Source: Prostheceraeus crozeri (lineage: Eukaryota; Platyhelminthes; Polycladida; Euryleptidae). From it: DNA of 64,000 bases. The notes below the pieces were generated by a model, which made no database searches, had not been told where the DNA came from, and saw only the letters and a list, made by a program, of their open reading frames with translations. The position numbers and the translations under genes are program-made. Below, in pieces: positions 35,960-51,100 of the stretch. The stretch spans positions 372,001-436,000 of the forward strand of contig CAJQUW010005267.1 in NCBI GenBank assembly GCA_907163375.1. Reading direction: 5' to 3'. Positions within the stretch are counted from its first letter, which is position 1; every line of letters begins with the position of its first letter.

Positions 35960-38160
35960 CTCCCACTTCATCTGATCTCGCTTCGCCTGCTGCCGCATCA
36001 TCTGATCCACTTAGCCTACTCCCGTTTCATCTGATCCACTTCGACTACTCCCGCTTCATCTGATCACTCTTCGACTACTCCTGCTTCATCTCATCCACTT
36101 TGCCTACCCCTGCTTCATCTGATCCACTTCGCCTACTCCCGCTTCATCTGATCCTTTTCGCCTATGCCCGCATCATCTGATCACTCTTCGACTACTCCTG
36201 CTTCATCTGATCACTCTTCGCCTGCTGCCGCAACATCTGATCCACTTCGCCTACTCATGCTTCATCTGATCACTCTTCGACTACTCCCGCTTCATCTGAT
36301 CCACTTCGCCTACTCCTGCTTCATCTGATCCACGTCGACTACTCCTGCTTCATCTAATCCACTTCGCCTACTCCTGCTTCATCTGATCCACTTCGCCTAC
36401 TACTGCTTCATCTGATCCACTTCGCTTACACCTGCTACATCTGATCCACTTCGCCTACTCCTGCTTCATCTGATCACTCTTCACCTGCTGCCGCATCATC
36501 TGATCTCGCTTCCCCTGCTGCCGCATCATCAAATCCACTTCGCCTACTCCTGCTTCATCTGATCACTCCTCGACTACTCCCTCTGCATCTGATCTCTCTG
36601 CGACTACTTCCGCTTCATCTGATCCACTTCGCCTACTCCTGCAACATCTGATCCACTGCGCCTACTCCTGCTTCATCTGATCATTCTTCGACTACTCCCG
36701 TTTCATCTAATCCACTTCGCCTACTTCTGCTTCATCTGATCACTCTTCGACTACTCCTGCTTCATCTAATCCACTTCGCTTACTCCTGCTTCATCTGATC
36801 ACTCTTCGCCTACTCCCGCTTCATCTGATCCACTTCGCCTACTCCTGCATCATCTGATCCACTTCGCCTACTCCCGCTTCATCTGATCTCGCTTCGCCTT
36901 CTGCCACTTCATCTGATCCACTTCGCCTACTCCTGCTCCATCTGATCCACTTCGCCTACTCCCGCTTCATCTGATCTCGCTTCGCCTTCTGCCACTTCAT
37001 CTGATCCACTTCGCCTACTCCTGCTCCATCTGATCCACTTCGCCTACCCCCGCTTCATCTGATCCACTTCGCCTACTCCCGCTTCATCTGATCCTTTTCA
37101 CCTATGCTCGCATCATCTGATCCACTTCGCCTACTCCCGTTTCATCTGATCACTCTTCGACTACTCCTGCTTCATTTGATCCACTTTGCCTACCCCCGCT
37201 TCATCTGATCCACTTCGCCTACTCCTGCTTCATCTGATCACTCTTCGACTACTCCCTCTTCATCTGATCCACTTCGACTACTCCCGCTTCATCTGATCAC
37301 TCTTCGCCTACTCCTGCTTCATCTGATCCACTTCGACTACTCCTGCTTCATCTGATCCACTTCGCCTACTCCTGCTTCATCTGATCCACTTCGCCTACTC
37401 CTGCTTCATCTGATCTCGCTTTACCTGCTGCCGCATCATCTGATCACTCCTCGACTGCTGCCGCTTCATCTGATCCACTTCGCCTACTCCCGCTTCATCT
37501 AATCCTTTTCGCCTATGCCCGCATCATCTGATCCACTTCGCCTACTCCCGCTTCATCTGATCCTTTTCACCTATGCTCGCATCATCTGATCCACTTCGCC
37601 TACTCCCGTTTCATCTGATCACTCTTCGCCTACTCCTGCTTCATCGGATCACTCCTCGACTACTCCCGCTTCATCTGATCCACTTCGGCCGCTGCCGCAT
37701 CATCTGATCTCGCTTCGCCTGCTGCCGCATCATCTGATCTCGCTTCACCTGCTGCCGCATCATCTGATCACTCCTCGACTACTTCCGCTTCATCTGATCC
37801 ACTTCGCCTACTCCTGCTTCATCTGATCACTCTTCGCCTACTCCTGCTTCATCTGATCCACTTCCCCTGCTGCCGCATCATAAAATCCACTTCGCCTACT
37901 ACTGTTTCATCTGATCACTCCTCGACTACTCCCTCTGCATCTGATCTCTCTGCGACTACTTTCGCTTCATCTGATCCACTTCGACTACTCCTGCAACATC
38001 TGATCCACTTCGCCTACTCCTGCTTCATCTGATTACTCTTCGCCTACTCCCGTTTCATCTAATCCACTTCGCCTACTCCTGCTTCATCTGATCCACTTCG
38101 CCTACTACTGCTTCATCTGATCCACTTCGCCTACACCTGCTTCATCTGATCCACTTCGCC
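35960..38160 (+). repeat. Higher-order block shared with about 42.88-45.1 kb (spacing about 6.9 kb)
   Basis: Rare unit variants occur in the same order in both places. CATCTCATCCACTTTGCC is at about 36090 and 43014. CGCTTACACCTGCTACATC is at 36423 and 43346. The CATAAAATCC marker is at about 37879 and 44831. The spacing grows from about 6,923 to 6,952 bases, which equals one extra 29-base unit in the second copy. Confidence 0.8.
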
Positions 38161-40240
38161 TACTCATGCTTCATCTGATCACTCTTCGCCTACTCCCGCT
38201 TCATCTGATCCGCTTCGCCTACTCTTGCATCATCTGATCCACTTCGCCTACTCCCGCTTCATCTGATCTCGCTTCGCCTTCTGCCACTTCATCTGATCCA
38301 CTTCGCCTACTCCTGCTCCATCTGATCCACTTCGCCTACTCCCGCTTCATCTGATCTCGCTTCGCCTTCTGCCACTTCATCTGATCCACTTCGCCTACTC
38401 CTGCTCCATCTGATCCATTTCGCCTACCCCCGCTTCATCTGATCCACTTCGCCTACTCCCGCTTCATCTGATCCTCTTCGCCTATGCCCGCATCATCTGA
38501 ACCACTTCGCCTAGTCCTGCTTCATCTGATCCTTTTCACCTATGCCCGCATCATCTGATCCTTTTCGCCTATGCTGCATCATCTGATCCACTTCGCCTAC
38601 TCATGTTTCATCTGATCACTCTTCGACTACTCCTGCTTCATCTGATCCACTTCGCCTACTCCCGCATCATCTGATCCACTTCACCTGCTCCTGCTTCACC
38701 TGATCCACTTATACTACTCCTGCTTCATCTGATCACTCTTCGACTACTCCCGTTTCATCTAATCCACTTCGCCTACTCCTGCTTGATCTGATCACTCTTC
38801 GACTACTCCTGCTTCATCTGATCCACTTCGCCTACTCCTGCTTCATCTGATCACTCTTCGCCTACTCCCGCTTCATCTGATCCACTTCGCCTACTCCTGC
38901 ATCATCTGATCCACTTCGCCTACTCCCGCTTCATCTGATCTCGCTTCGCCTTCTGCCACTTCATCTGATCCACTTCGCCTGCTGCCACTTCATCTGATCC
39001 ACTTCGCCTACTCCTGCTCCATCTGATCCACTTCGCCTGCTGCCACTTCATCTGATCCACTTCGCCTACTCCTGCTCCATCTGATCCACTTCGCCTACTC
39101 CTGCTCCATCTGATCCACTTCGACTACTCCCGCTTCATCTGATCACTCCTCGACTACTCCTGCTTCACCTGATCCACTTCGCCTACTCCTGCTTCATCTG
39201 ATCACTCTTCGCCTACTCCTATTTCATCTGATCCACTTCGACTACTCCTGCTTCATCTAATCCACTTCGCCTACTCCTGCTTCATCTGATCCACTTCGCC
39301 TACTCCTGCTTCATCTGATCCACTTCGCCTACTCCTGCTTCATCTGATCACTCTTCGCCTACTCCTATTTCATCTGATCCACTTCGACTACTCCTGCTTC
39401 ATCTAATCCACTCCGCCTACTCCTGCTTCATCTGATCCACTTCGCCTACTACTGCTTCATCTGATCCGCTTCGCCTACACCTGCTTCATCTGATCCACTT
39501 TGCCTACTCCTGCTTCATCTGATCTAACTTCACCTGCTGCCGCATCATCTGATCTCGCTTCCCCTGCTGCCGCATCATCAAATCCACTTCGCCTACTCCT
39601 GCTTCATCTGATCACTCCTCGACTACTCCCTCTGCATCTGATCTCTCTGCGACTACTCCCGTTTCATCTAATCCACTTCGCCTACTCCTGCTTGATCTGA
39701 TCACTCTTCGACTACTCCTGCTTCATCTAATCCACTTCGCCTACTCCTGCTTCATCTGATCACTCTTCGGCTACTCCCGCTTCATCTGATCCACTTCGCC
39801 TACTCCTGCATCATCTGATCCACTTCGCCTACCCCCGCTTCATCTGATCCACTTCGCCTACTCCTGCTTCATCTGATCACTCTTCGACTACTCCCTCTTC
39901 ATCTGATCCACTTCGACTACTCCCGCTTCATCTGATCACTCTTCGCCTACTCCTGCTTCATCTGATCCACTTCGCCTACTCCTGCTTCATCTGATCCACT
40001 TCGCCTACTCCTGCTTCATCTGATCCACTTCGCCTACTCCTGCTTCATCTGATCTCGCTTTACCTGCTGCCGCATCATCTGATCACTCCTCGACTGCTGC
40101 CGCTTCATCTGATCCACTTCGCCTACTCCCGCTTCATCTGATCCTTTTCACCTATGCTCGCATCATCTGATCCACTTCGCCTACTCCCGTTTCATCTGAT
40201 CACTCTTCGCCTACTCCTGCTTCATCGGATCCACTTCGCC
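38161..40240 (+). repeat. 2,080-bp higher-order repeat, copy 1
   Basis: The segment beginning at TACTCATGCTTCATC (38161) is repeated from 40241, with landmarks at 39500/41580. Ordered rare variants, including the ATCATCAAATCC marker at about 39566 and about 41646, agree. Related but rearranged versions recur near 45.3-47.3 kb and 48-50 kb. Confidence 0.87.
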
Positions 40241-42320
40241 TACTCATGCTTCATCTGATCACTCTTCGCCTACTCCCGCTTCATCTGATCCGCTTCGCCT
40301 ACTCTTGCATCATCTGATCCACTTCGCCTACTCCCGCTTCATCTGATCTCGCTTCGCCTTCTGCCACTTCATCTGATCCACTTCGCCTACTCCTGCTCCA
40401 TCTGATCCACTTCGCCTACTCCCGCTTCATCTGATCTCGCTTCGCCTTCTGCCACTTCATCTGATCCACTTCGCCTACTCCTGCTCCATCTGATCCATTT
40501 CGCCTACCCCCGCTTCATCTGATCCACTTCGCCTACTCCCGCTTCATCTGATCCTCTTCGCCTATGCCCGCATCATCTGAACCACTTCGCCTAGTCCTGC
40601 TTCATCTGATCCTTTTCACCTATGCCCGCATCATCTGATCCTTTTCGCCTATGCTGCATCATCTGATCCACTTCGCCTACTCATGTTTCATCTGATCACT
40701 CTTCGACTACTCCTGCTTCATCTGATCCACTTCGCCTACTCCCGCATCATCTGATCCACTTCACCTGCTCCTGCTTCACCTGATCCACTTATACTACTCC
40801 TGCTTCATCTGATCACTCTTCGACTACTCCCGTTTCATCTAATCCACTTCGCCTACTCCTGCTTGATCTGATCACTCTTCGACTACTCCTGCTTCATCTG
40901 ATCCACTTCGCCTACTCCTGCTTCATCTGATCACTCTTCGCCTACTCCCGCTTCATCTGATCCACTTCGCCTACTCCTGCATCATCTTATCCACTTCGCC
41001 TACTCCCGCTTCATCTGATCTCGCTTCGCCTTCTGCCACTTCATCTGATCCACTTCGCCTGCTGCCACTTCATCTGATCCACTTCGCCTACTCCTGCTCC
41101 ATCTGATCCACTTCGCCTGCTGCCACTTCATCTGATCCACTTCGCCTACTCCTGCTCCATCTGATCCACTTCGCCTACTCCTGCTCCATCTGATCCACTT
41201 CGACTACTCCCGCTTCATCTGATCACTCCTCGACTACTCCTGCTTCACCTGATCCACTTCGCCTACTCCTGCTTCATCTGATCACTCTTCGCCTACTCCT
41301 ATTTCATCTGATCCACTTCGACTACTCCTGCTTCATCTAATCCACTTCGCCTACTCCTGCTTCATCTGATCCACTTCGCCTACTCCTGCTTCATCTGATC
41401 CACTTCGCCTACTCCTGCTTCATCTGATCACTCTTCGCCTACTCCTATTTCATCTGATCCACTTCGACTACTCCTGCTTCATCTAATCCACTCCGCCTAC
41501 TCCTGCTTCATCTGATCCACTTCGCCTACTACTGCTTCATCTGATCCGCTTCGCCTACACCTGCTTCATCTGATCCACTTTGCCTACTCCTGCTTCATCT
41601 GATCTAACTTCACCTGCTGCCGCATCATCTGATCTCGCTTCCCCTGCTGCCGCATCATCAAATCCACTTCGCCTACTCCTGCTTCATCTGATCACTCCTC
41701 GACTACTCCCTCTGCATCTGATCTCTCTGCGACTACTCCCGTTTCATCTAATCCACTTCGCCTACTCCTGCTTGATCTGATCACTCTTCGACTACTCCTG
41801 CTTCATCTAATCCACTTCGCCTACTCCTGCTTCATCTGATCACTCTTCGGCTACTCCCGCTTCATCTGATCCACTTCGCCTACTCCTGCATCATCTGATC
41901 CACTTCGCCTACCCCGCTTCATCTGATCCACTTCGCCTACTCCTGCTTCATCTGATCACTCTTCGACTACTCCCTCTTCATCTGATCCACTTCGACTACT
42001 CCCGCTTCATCTGATCACTCTTCGCCTACTCCTGCTTCATCTGATCCACTTCGACTACTCCTGCTTCATCTGATCCACTTCGCCTACTCCTGCTTCATCT
42101 GATCCACTTCGCCTACTCCTGCTTCATCTGATCCACTTCGCCTACTCCTGCTTCATCTGATCTCGCTTTACCTGCTGCCGCATCATCTGATCACTCCTCG
42201 ACTGCTGCCGCTTCATCTGATCCACTTCGCCTACTCCCGCTTCATCTGATCCTTTTCACCTATGCTCGCATCATCTGATCCACTTCGCCTACTCCCGTTT
42301 CATCTGATCACTCTTCGCCT
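40241..42320 (+). repeat. 2,080-bp higher-order repeat, copy 2
   Basis: Tandem copy of 38161-40240. One base is missing in a C run near 41911 (ACCCCGC against ACCCCCGC), and an extra unit is present near 42030-42060. After about 42320 the order switches to that seen after 37640, so the block is embedded in a larger mosaic. Confidence 0.85.
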
Positions 42321-42879
42321 ACTCCTGCTTCATCGGATCACTCCTCGACTACTCCCGCTTCATCTGATCCACTTCGGCCGCTCCCGCATCATCTGATCTC
42401 GCTTCGCCTGCTGCCGCATCATCTGATCTCGCTTCACCTGCTGCCGCATCATCTGATCACTCCTCGACTACTTCCGCTTCATCTGATCCACTTCGCCTAC
42501 TCCTGCTTCATCTGATCACTCTTCGCCTACTCCTGCTTCATCTGATCCACTTCCCCTGCTGCCGCATCATAAAATCCACTTCGCCTACTACTGTTTCATC
42601 TGATCACTCCTCGACTACTCCCTCTGCATCTGATCTCTCTGCGACTACTTTCGCTTCATCTGATCCACTTCGACTACTCCTGCAACATCTGATCCACTTC
42701 GCCTACTCCTGCTTCATCTGATCACTCTTCGCCTACTCCCGTTTCATCTAATCAACTTCGCCTACTCCCACTTCATCTGATCTCGCTTCGCCTGCTGCCG
42801 CATCATCTGATCCACTTAGCCTACTCCCGTTTCATCTGATCCACTTCGACTACTCCCGCTTCATCTGATCACTCTTCGC

Positions 42880-45110
42880 CTACTCCCGTTTCATCTAATC
42901 CACTTCGCCTACTCCCACTTCATCTGATCTCGCTTCGCCTGCTGCCGCATCATCTGATCCACTTAGCCTACTCCCGTTTCATCTGATCACTCTTCGACTA
43001 CTCCTGCTTCATCTCATCCACTTTGCCTACCCCTGCTTCATCTGATCCACTTCGCCTACTCCCGCTTCATCTGATCCTTTTCGCCTATGCCCGCATCATC
43101 TGATCACTCTTCGACTACTCCTGCTTCATCTGATCACTCTTCGCCTGCTGCCGCAACATCTGATCCACTTCGCCTACTCATGCTTCATCTGATCACTCTT
43201 CGACTACTCCCGCTTCATCTGATCCACTTCGCCTACTCCTGCTTCATCTGATCCACGTCGACTACTCCTGCTTCATCTAATCCACTTCGCCTACTCCTGC
43301 TTCATCTGATCCACTTCGCCTACTACTGCTTCATCTGATCCACTTCGCTTACACCTGCTACATCTGATCCACTTCGCCTACTCCTGCTTCATCTGATCTC
43401 GCTTCACCTGCTGCCGCATCATCTGATCTCGCTTCCCCTGCTGCCGCATCATCAAATCCACTTCGCCTACTCCTGCTTCATCTGATCACTCCTCGACTAC
43501 TCCCTCTGCATCTGATCTCTCTGCGACTACTTCCGCTTCATCTGATCCACTTCGCCTACTCCTGCAACATCTGATCCACTGCGCCTACTCCTGCTTCATC
43601 TGATCATTCTTCGACTACTCCCGTTTCATCTAATCCACTTCGCCTACTTCTGCTTCATCTGATCACTCTTCGACTACTCCTGCTTCATCTAATCCACTTC
43701 GCTTACTCCTGCTTCATCTGATCACTCTTCGCCTACTCCCGCTTCATCTGATCCACTTCGCCTACTCCTGCATCATCTGATCCACTTCGCCTACTCCCGC
43801 TTCATCTGATCTCGCTTCGCCTTCTGCCACTTCATCTGATCCACTTCGCCTACTCCTGCTCCATCTGATCCACTTCGCCTACTCCCGCTTCATCTGATCT
43901 CGCTTCGCCTTCTGCCACTTCATCTGATCCACTTCGCCTACTCCTGCTCCATCTGATCCACTTCGCCTACCCCCGCTTCATCTGATCCACTTCGCCTACT
44001 CCCGCTTCATCTGATCCTTTTCACCTATACTCGCATCATCTGATCCACTTCGCCTACTCCCGTTTCATCTGATCACTCTTCGACTACTCCTGCTTCATTT
44101 GATCCACTTTGCCTACCCCCGCTTCATCTGATCCACTTCGCCTACTCCTGCTTCATCTGATCACTCTTCGACTACTCCCTCTTCATCTGATCCACTTCGA
44201 CTACTCCCGCTTCATCTGATCACTCTTCGCCTACTCCTGCTTCATCTGATCCACTTCGACTACTCCTGCTTCATCTGATCCACTTCGCCTACTCCTGCTT
44301 CATCTGATCCACTTCGCCTACTCCTGCTTCATCTGATCCACTTCGCCTACTCCTGCTTCATCTGATCTCGCTTTACCTGCTGCCGCATCATCTGATCATT
44401 CCTCGACTGCTGCCGCTTCATCTGATCCACTTCGCCTACTCCCGCTTCATCTGATCCTTTTCGCCTATGCCCGCATCATCTGATCCACTTCGCCTACTCC
44501 CGCTTCATCTGATCCTTTTCACCTATGCTCGCATCATCTGATCCACTTCGCCTACTCCCGTTTCATCTGATCACTCTTCGCCTACTCCTGCTTCATCGGA
44601 TCACTCCTCGACTACTCCCGCTTCATCTGATCCACTTCGGCCGCTGCCGCATCATCTGATCTCGCTTCGCCTGCTGCCGCATCATCTGATCTCGCTTCAC
44701 CTGCTGCCGCATCATCTGATCACTCCTCGACTACTTCCGCTTCATCTGATCCACTTCGCCTACTCCTGCTTCATCTGATCACTCTTCGCCTACTCCTGCT
44801 TCATCTGATCCACTTCCCCTGCTGCCGCATCATAAAATCCACTTCGCCTACTACTGTTTCATCTGATCACTCCTCGACTACTCCCTCTGCATCTGATCTC
44901 TCTGCGACTACTTTCGCTTCATCTGATCCACTTCGACTACTCCTGCAACATCTGATCCACTTCGCCTACTCCTGCTTCATCTGATTACTCTTCGCCTACT
45001 CCCGTTTCATCTAATCCACTTCGCCTACTCCTGCTTCATCTGATCCACTTCGCCTACTACTGCTTCATCTGATCCACTTCGCCTACACCTGCTTCATCTG
45101 ATCCACTTCG
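42880..45110 (+). repeat. Second copy of the 36-38 kb higher-order block
   Basis: This repeats the order of rare variants found at 35960-38160, with at least one extra 29-base unit near 44300 and a substitution giving CATTCC near 44397. It shows that the 36-50 kb part of the array was built from a few long modules copied and re-joined. Confidence 0.78.
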
Positions 45111-48100
45111 CCTACTCCTGCTTCATCTGATCACTCTTCGCCTACTCCCGTTTCATCTAATCCACTTCGCCTACTCCTGCTTCATCTGATCCACTTCGCC
45201 TACTACTGCTTCATCTGATCCACTTCGCCTACACCTGCTTCATCTGATCCACTTCGCCTACTCCTGCTTCATCTGATCACTCTTCGCCTACTCCCGCTTC
45301 ATCTGATCCGCTTCGCCTACTCTTGCATCATCTGATCCACTTCGCCTACTCCCGCTTCCTCTGATCTCGCTTCGCCTTCTGCCACTTCATCTGATCCACT
45401 TCGCCTACTCCTGCTCCATCTGATCCACTTCGCCTACTCCCGCTTCATCTGATCTCGCTTCGCCTTCTGCCACTTCATCTGATCCACTTCGCCTACTCCT
45501 GCTCCATCTGATCCATTTCGCCTACCCCCGCTTCATCTGATCCACTTCGCCTACTCCCGCTTCATCTGATCCTCTTCGCCTATGCCCGCATCATCTGAAC
45601 CACTTCGCCTAGTCCTGCTTCATCTGATCCTTTTCACCTATGCCCGCATCATCTGATCCTTTTCGCCTATGCTGCATCATCTGATCCACTTCGCCTACTC
45701 ATGTTTCATCTGATCACTCTTCGACTACTCCTGCTTCACCTGATCCACTTATACTACTCCTGCTTCATCTGATCACTCTTCGACTACTCCCGTTTCATCT
45801 AATCCACTTCGCCTACTCCTGCTTGATCTGATCACTCTTCGACTACTCCTGCTTCATCTAATCCACTTCGCCTACTCCTGCTTCATCTGATCACTCTTCG
45901 CCTACTCCCGCTTCATCTGATCCACTTCGCCTACTCCTGCATCATCTGATCCACTTCGCCTACTCCCGCTTCATCTGATCTCGCTTCGCCTTCTGCCACT
46001 TCATCTGATCCACTTCGCCTGCTGCCACTTCATCTGATCCACTTCGCCTACTCCTGCTCCATCTGATCCACTTCGCCTGCTGCCACTTCATCTGATCCAC
46101 TTCGCCTACTCCTGCTCCATCTGATCCACTTCGCCTACCCCCGCTTCATCTGATCCACTTCGACTACTCCCGCTTCATCTGATCACTCCTCGACTACTCC
46201 TGCTTCACCTGATCCACTTCGCCTACTCCTGCTTCATCTGATCACTCTTCGCCTACTCCTATTTCATCTGATCCACTTCGACTACTCCTGTTTCATCTAA
46301 TCCACTTCGCCTACTCCTGCTTCATCTGATCCACTTCGCCTACTCCTGCTTCATCTGATCCACTTCGCCTACTCCTGCTTCATCTGATCACTCTTCGCCT
46401 ACTCCTATTTCATCTGATCCACTTCGACTACTCCTGCTTCATCTAATCCACTCCGCCTACTCCTGCTTCATCTGATCCACTTCGCCTACTACTGCTTCAT
46501 CTGATCCGCTTCGCCTACACCTGCTTCATCTGATCCACTTTGCCTACTCCTGCTTCATCTGATCTAACTTCACCTGCTGCCGCATCATCTGATCTCGCTT
46601 CCCCTGCTGCCGCATGATCAAATCCACTTCGCCTACTCCTGCTTCATCTGATCACTCCTCGACTACTCCCTCTGCATCTGATCTCTCTGCGACTACTCCC
46701 GTTTCATCTAATCCACTTCGCCTACTCCTGCTTGATCTGATCACTCTTCGACTACTCCTGCTTCATCTAATCCACTTCGCCTACTCCTGCTTCATCTGAT
46801 CACTCTTCGGCTACTCCCGCTTCATCTGATCCACTTCGCCTACTCCTGCATCATCTGATCCACTTCGCCTACCCCCGCTTCATCTGATCCACTTCGCCTA
46901 CTCCTGCTTCATCTGATCACTCTTCGACTACTCCCTCTTCATCTGATCCACTTCGACTACTCCCGCTTCATCTGATCACTCTTCGCCTACTCCTGCTTCA
47001 TCTGATCCACTTCGACTACTCCTGCTTCATCTGATCCACTTCGCCTACTCCTGCTTCATCTGATCCACTTCGCCTACTCCTGCTTCATCTGATCCACTTC
47101 GCCTACTCCTGCTTCATCTGATCTCGCTTTACCTGCTGCCGCATCATCTGATCACTCCTCGACTGCTGCCGCTTCATCTGATCCACTTCGCCTACTCCCG
47201 CTTCATCTGATCCTTTTCACCTATGCTCGCATCATCTGATCCACTTCGCCTACTCCCGTTTCATCTGATCACTCTTCGCCTACTCCTGCTTCATCGGATG
47301 ACTCCTCGACTACTCCCGCTTCATCTGATCCACTTCGGCCGCTGCCGCATCATCTGATCTCGCTTCGCCTGCTGCCGCATCATCTGATCTCGCTTCACCT
47401 GCTGCCGCATCATCTGATCACTCCTCGACTACTTCCGCTTCATCTGATCCACTTCGCCTACTCCTGCTTCATCTGATCACTCTTCGCCTACTCCTGCTTC
47501 ATCTGATCCACTTCCCCTGCTGCCGCATCATAAAATCCACTTCGCCTACTACTGTTTCATCTGATCACTCCTCGACTACTCCCTCTGCATCTGATCTCTC
47601 TGCGACTACTTTCGCTTCATCTGATCCACTTCGACTACTCCTGCAACATCTGATCCACTTCGCCTACTCCTGCTTCATCTGATCACTCTTCGCCTACTCC
47701 CGTTTCATCTAATCCACTTCGCCTACTCCTGCTTCATCTGATCCACTTCGCCTACTACTGCTTTATCTGATCCACTTCGCCTACACCAGCTTCATCTGAT
47801 CCACTTCGCCTACTCCTGCTTCATCTGATCACTCTTCGCCTACTCCCGTTTCATCTAATCCACTTCGCCTACTCCTGCTTCATCTGATCCACTTCGCCTA
47901 TTACTGCTTCATCTGATCCACTTCGCCTACACCTGCTTCATCTGATCCACTTCGCCTACTCCTGCTTCATCTGATCACTCTTCGCCTACTCCCGCTTCAT
48001 CTGATCCGCTTCGCCTACTCTTGCATCATCTGATCCACTTCGCCTACTCCCGCTTCATCTGATCTCGCTTCGCCTTCTGCCACTTCATCTGATCCACTTC

Positions 48101-51100
48101 GCCTACTCCTGCTCCATCTGATCCACTTCGCCTACTCCCGCTTCATCTGATCTCGCTTCGCCTTCTGCCACTTCATCTGATCCACTTCGCCTACTCCTGC
48201 TCCATCTGATCCATTTCGCCTACCCCCGCTTCATCTGATCCACTTCGCCTACTCCCGCTTCATCTGATCCTCTTCGCCTATGCCCGCATCATCTTAACCA
48301 CTTCGCCTACTCCTGCTTCATCTGATCCTTTTCACCTATGCCCGCATCATCTGATCCTTTTCGCCTATGCTGCATCATCTGATCCACTTCGCCTACTCCT
48401 GCTTGATCTGATCACTCTTCGACTACTCCTGCTTCATCTAATCCACTTCGCCTACTCCTGCTTCATCTGATCACTCTTCGCCTACTCCCGCTTCATCTGA
48501 TCCACTTCGCCTACTCCTGCATCATCTGATCCACTTCGCCTACTCCCGCTTCATCTGATCTCGCTTCGCCTTCTGCCACTTCATCTGATCCACTTCGCCT
48601 GCTGCCACTTCATCTGATCCACTTCGCCTACTCCTGCTCCATCTGATCCACTTCGCCTACCCCCGCTTCATCTGATCCACTTCGCCTACTCCTGCTCCAT
48701 CTGATCCACTTCGCCTACCCCCGCTTCATCTGATCCACTTCGACTACTCCCGCTTCATCTGATCACTCCTCGACTACTCCTGCTTCATCTGATCCACTTC
48801 GCCTACTCCTGCTTCATCTGATCACTCTTCGCCTACTCCTATTTCATCTGATCCACTTCGACTACTCCTGCTTCATCTAATCCACTTCGCCTACTCCTGC
48901 TTCATCTGATCCACTTCGCCTACTCCTGCTTCATCTGATCCACTTCGCCTACTCCTGCTTCATCTGATCACTCTTCGCCTACTCCTATTTCATCTGATCC
49001 ACTTCGACTACTCCTGCTTCATCTAATCCACTCCGCCTACTCCTGCTTCATCTGATCCACTTCGCCTACTACTGCTTCATCTGATCCGCTTCGCCTACAC
49101 CTGCTTCATCTGATCCACTTTGCCTACTCCTGCTTCATCTGATCTAACTTCACCTGCTGCCGCATCATCTGATCTCGCTTCCCCTGCTGCCGCATCATCA
49201 AATCCACTTCGCCTACTCCTGCTTCATCTGATCACTCCTCGACTACTCCCTCTGCATCTGATCTCTCTGCGACTACTTCCGCTTCATCTGATCCACTTCG
49301 CCTACTCCTGCAACATCTGATCCACTTCGCCTACTCCTGCTTCATCTGATCACTCTTCGACTACTCCCGTTTCATCTAATCCACTTCGCCTACTCCTGCT
49401 TGATCTGATCACTCTTCGACTACTCCTGCTTCATCTAATCCACTTCGCCTACTCCTGCTTGATCTGATCACTCTTCGACTACTCCTGCTTCATCTGATCC
49501 ACTTCGCCTACTCCTGCTTCATCTGATCACTGTTCGGCTACTCCCGCTTCATCTGATCCACTTCTCCTACTCCTGCATCATCTGATCCACTTCGCCTACT
49601 CCCGCTTCATCTGATCTCGCTTCGCCTTCTGCCACTTCATCTGATCCACTTCGCCTCCTGCCACTTCATCTGATCCACTTCGCCTACTCCTGCTCCATCT
49701 GATCCACTTCGCCTACCCCCGCTTCATCTGATCCACTTCGCCTACTCCCGCTTCATCTGATCCTTTTCGCCTATACCCGCATCATCTGATCCACTTCGCC
49801 TACTCCCGCATCATCTGATCCTTTTCGCCTATGCCCGCATCATCTGATCCACTTCGCCTACTCCCGTTTCATCTGATCACTCCTCGACTACTCTCTCTTC
49901 ATCTGATACACTTCGCCTACTCCTGCTTGATCTGATCACTCTTCGACTACTCCTGCTTCATCTAATCCACTTCGCCTACTCCTGCTTCATCTGATCACTC
50001 TTCGGCTACTCCCGCTTCATCTGATCCACTTCGCCTACTCCTGCATCATCTGATCCACTTCGCCTACTCCCGCTTCATCTGATCTCGCTTCGCCTTCTGC
50101 CACTTCATCTGATCCACTTCGCCTGCTGCCACTTCATCTGATCCACTTCGCCTACTCCTGCTCCATCTGATCCACTTCGCCTACCCCCGCTTCATCTGAT
50201 CCACTTCGCCTACTCCCCCTTCATCTGATCCTTTTCGCCTATACCCGCATCATCTGATCTTATACTACTCCCGCTTCATCTGATCACTCCTCGACTACTC
50301 CTGCTTCATCTGATTACTCCTCGACTACTTCCGCTTCATCTGATCCACTTCGCCTACTCCTGCTTCATCTGATCACTCTTCGCCTACTCCTATTTCATCT
50401 GATCCACTTCGACTACTCCTGCTTCATCTAATCCACTTCGCCTACACCTGCTTCATCTGATCCACTTTGCCTACTCCTGCTTCATCTGATCTAACTTCTT
50501 CTGCTGCCGCATCATCTGATCTCGCTTCCCCTGCTGCCGCATCATCAAATCCACTTCGCCTACTCCTGCTTCATCTGATCACTCCTCGACTACTCCCTCT
50601 GCATCTGATCTCTCTGCGACTACTTCCGCTTCATCTGATCCACTTCGCCTACTCCTGCAACATCTGATCCACTTCGCCTACTCCTGCTTCATCTGATCAC
50701 TCTTCGACTACTCCCGTTTCATCTAATCCACTTCGCCTACTCCTGCTTGATCTGATCACTCTTCGACTACTCCTGCTTCATCTAATCCACTTCGCCTACT
50801 CCTGCTTCATCTGATCACTCTTCGCCTACTCCCGCTTCATCTGATCTCGCTTCGCCTTCTGCCACTTCATCTGATCCACTTCGCCTGCTGCCACTTCATC
50901 TGATCCACTTCGCCTACTCCTGCTCCATCTGATCCACTTCGCCTACCCCCGCTTCATCTGATCCACTTCGCCTACTCCCGCTTCATCTGATCCATTTCGC
51001 CTATACCCGCATCATCTGATCCACTTCGCCTACTCCCGCTTCATCTGATCCTTTTCGCTTATGCCAGCATCATCTGATCCACTTCGCCTACTCCCGTTTC

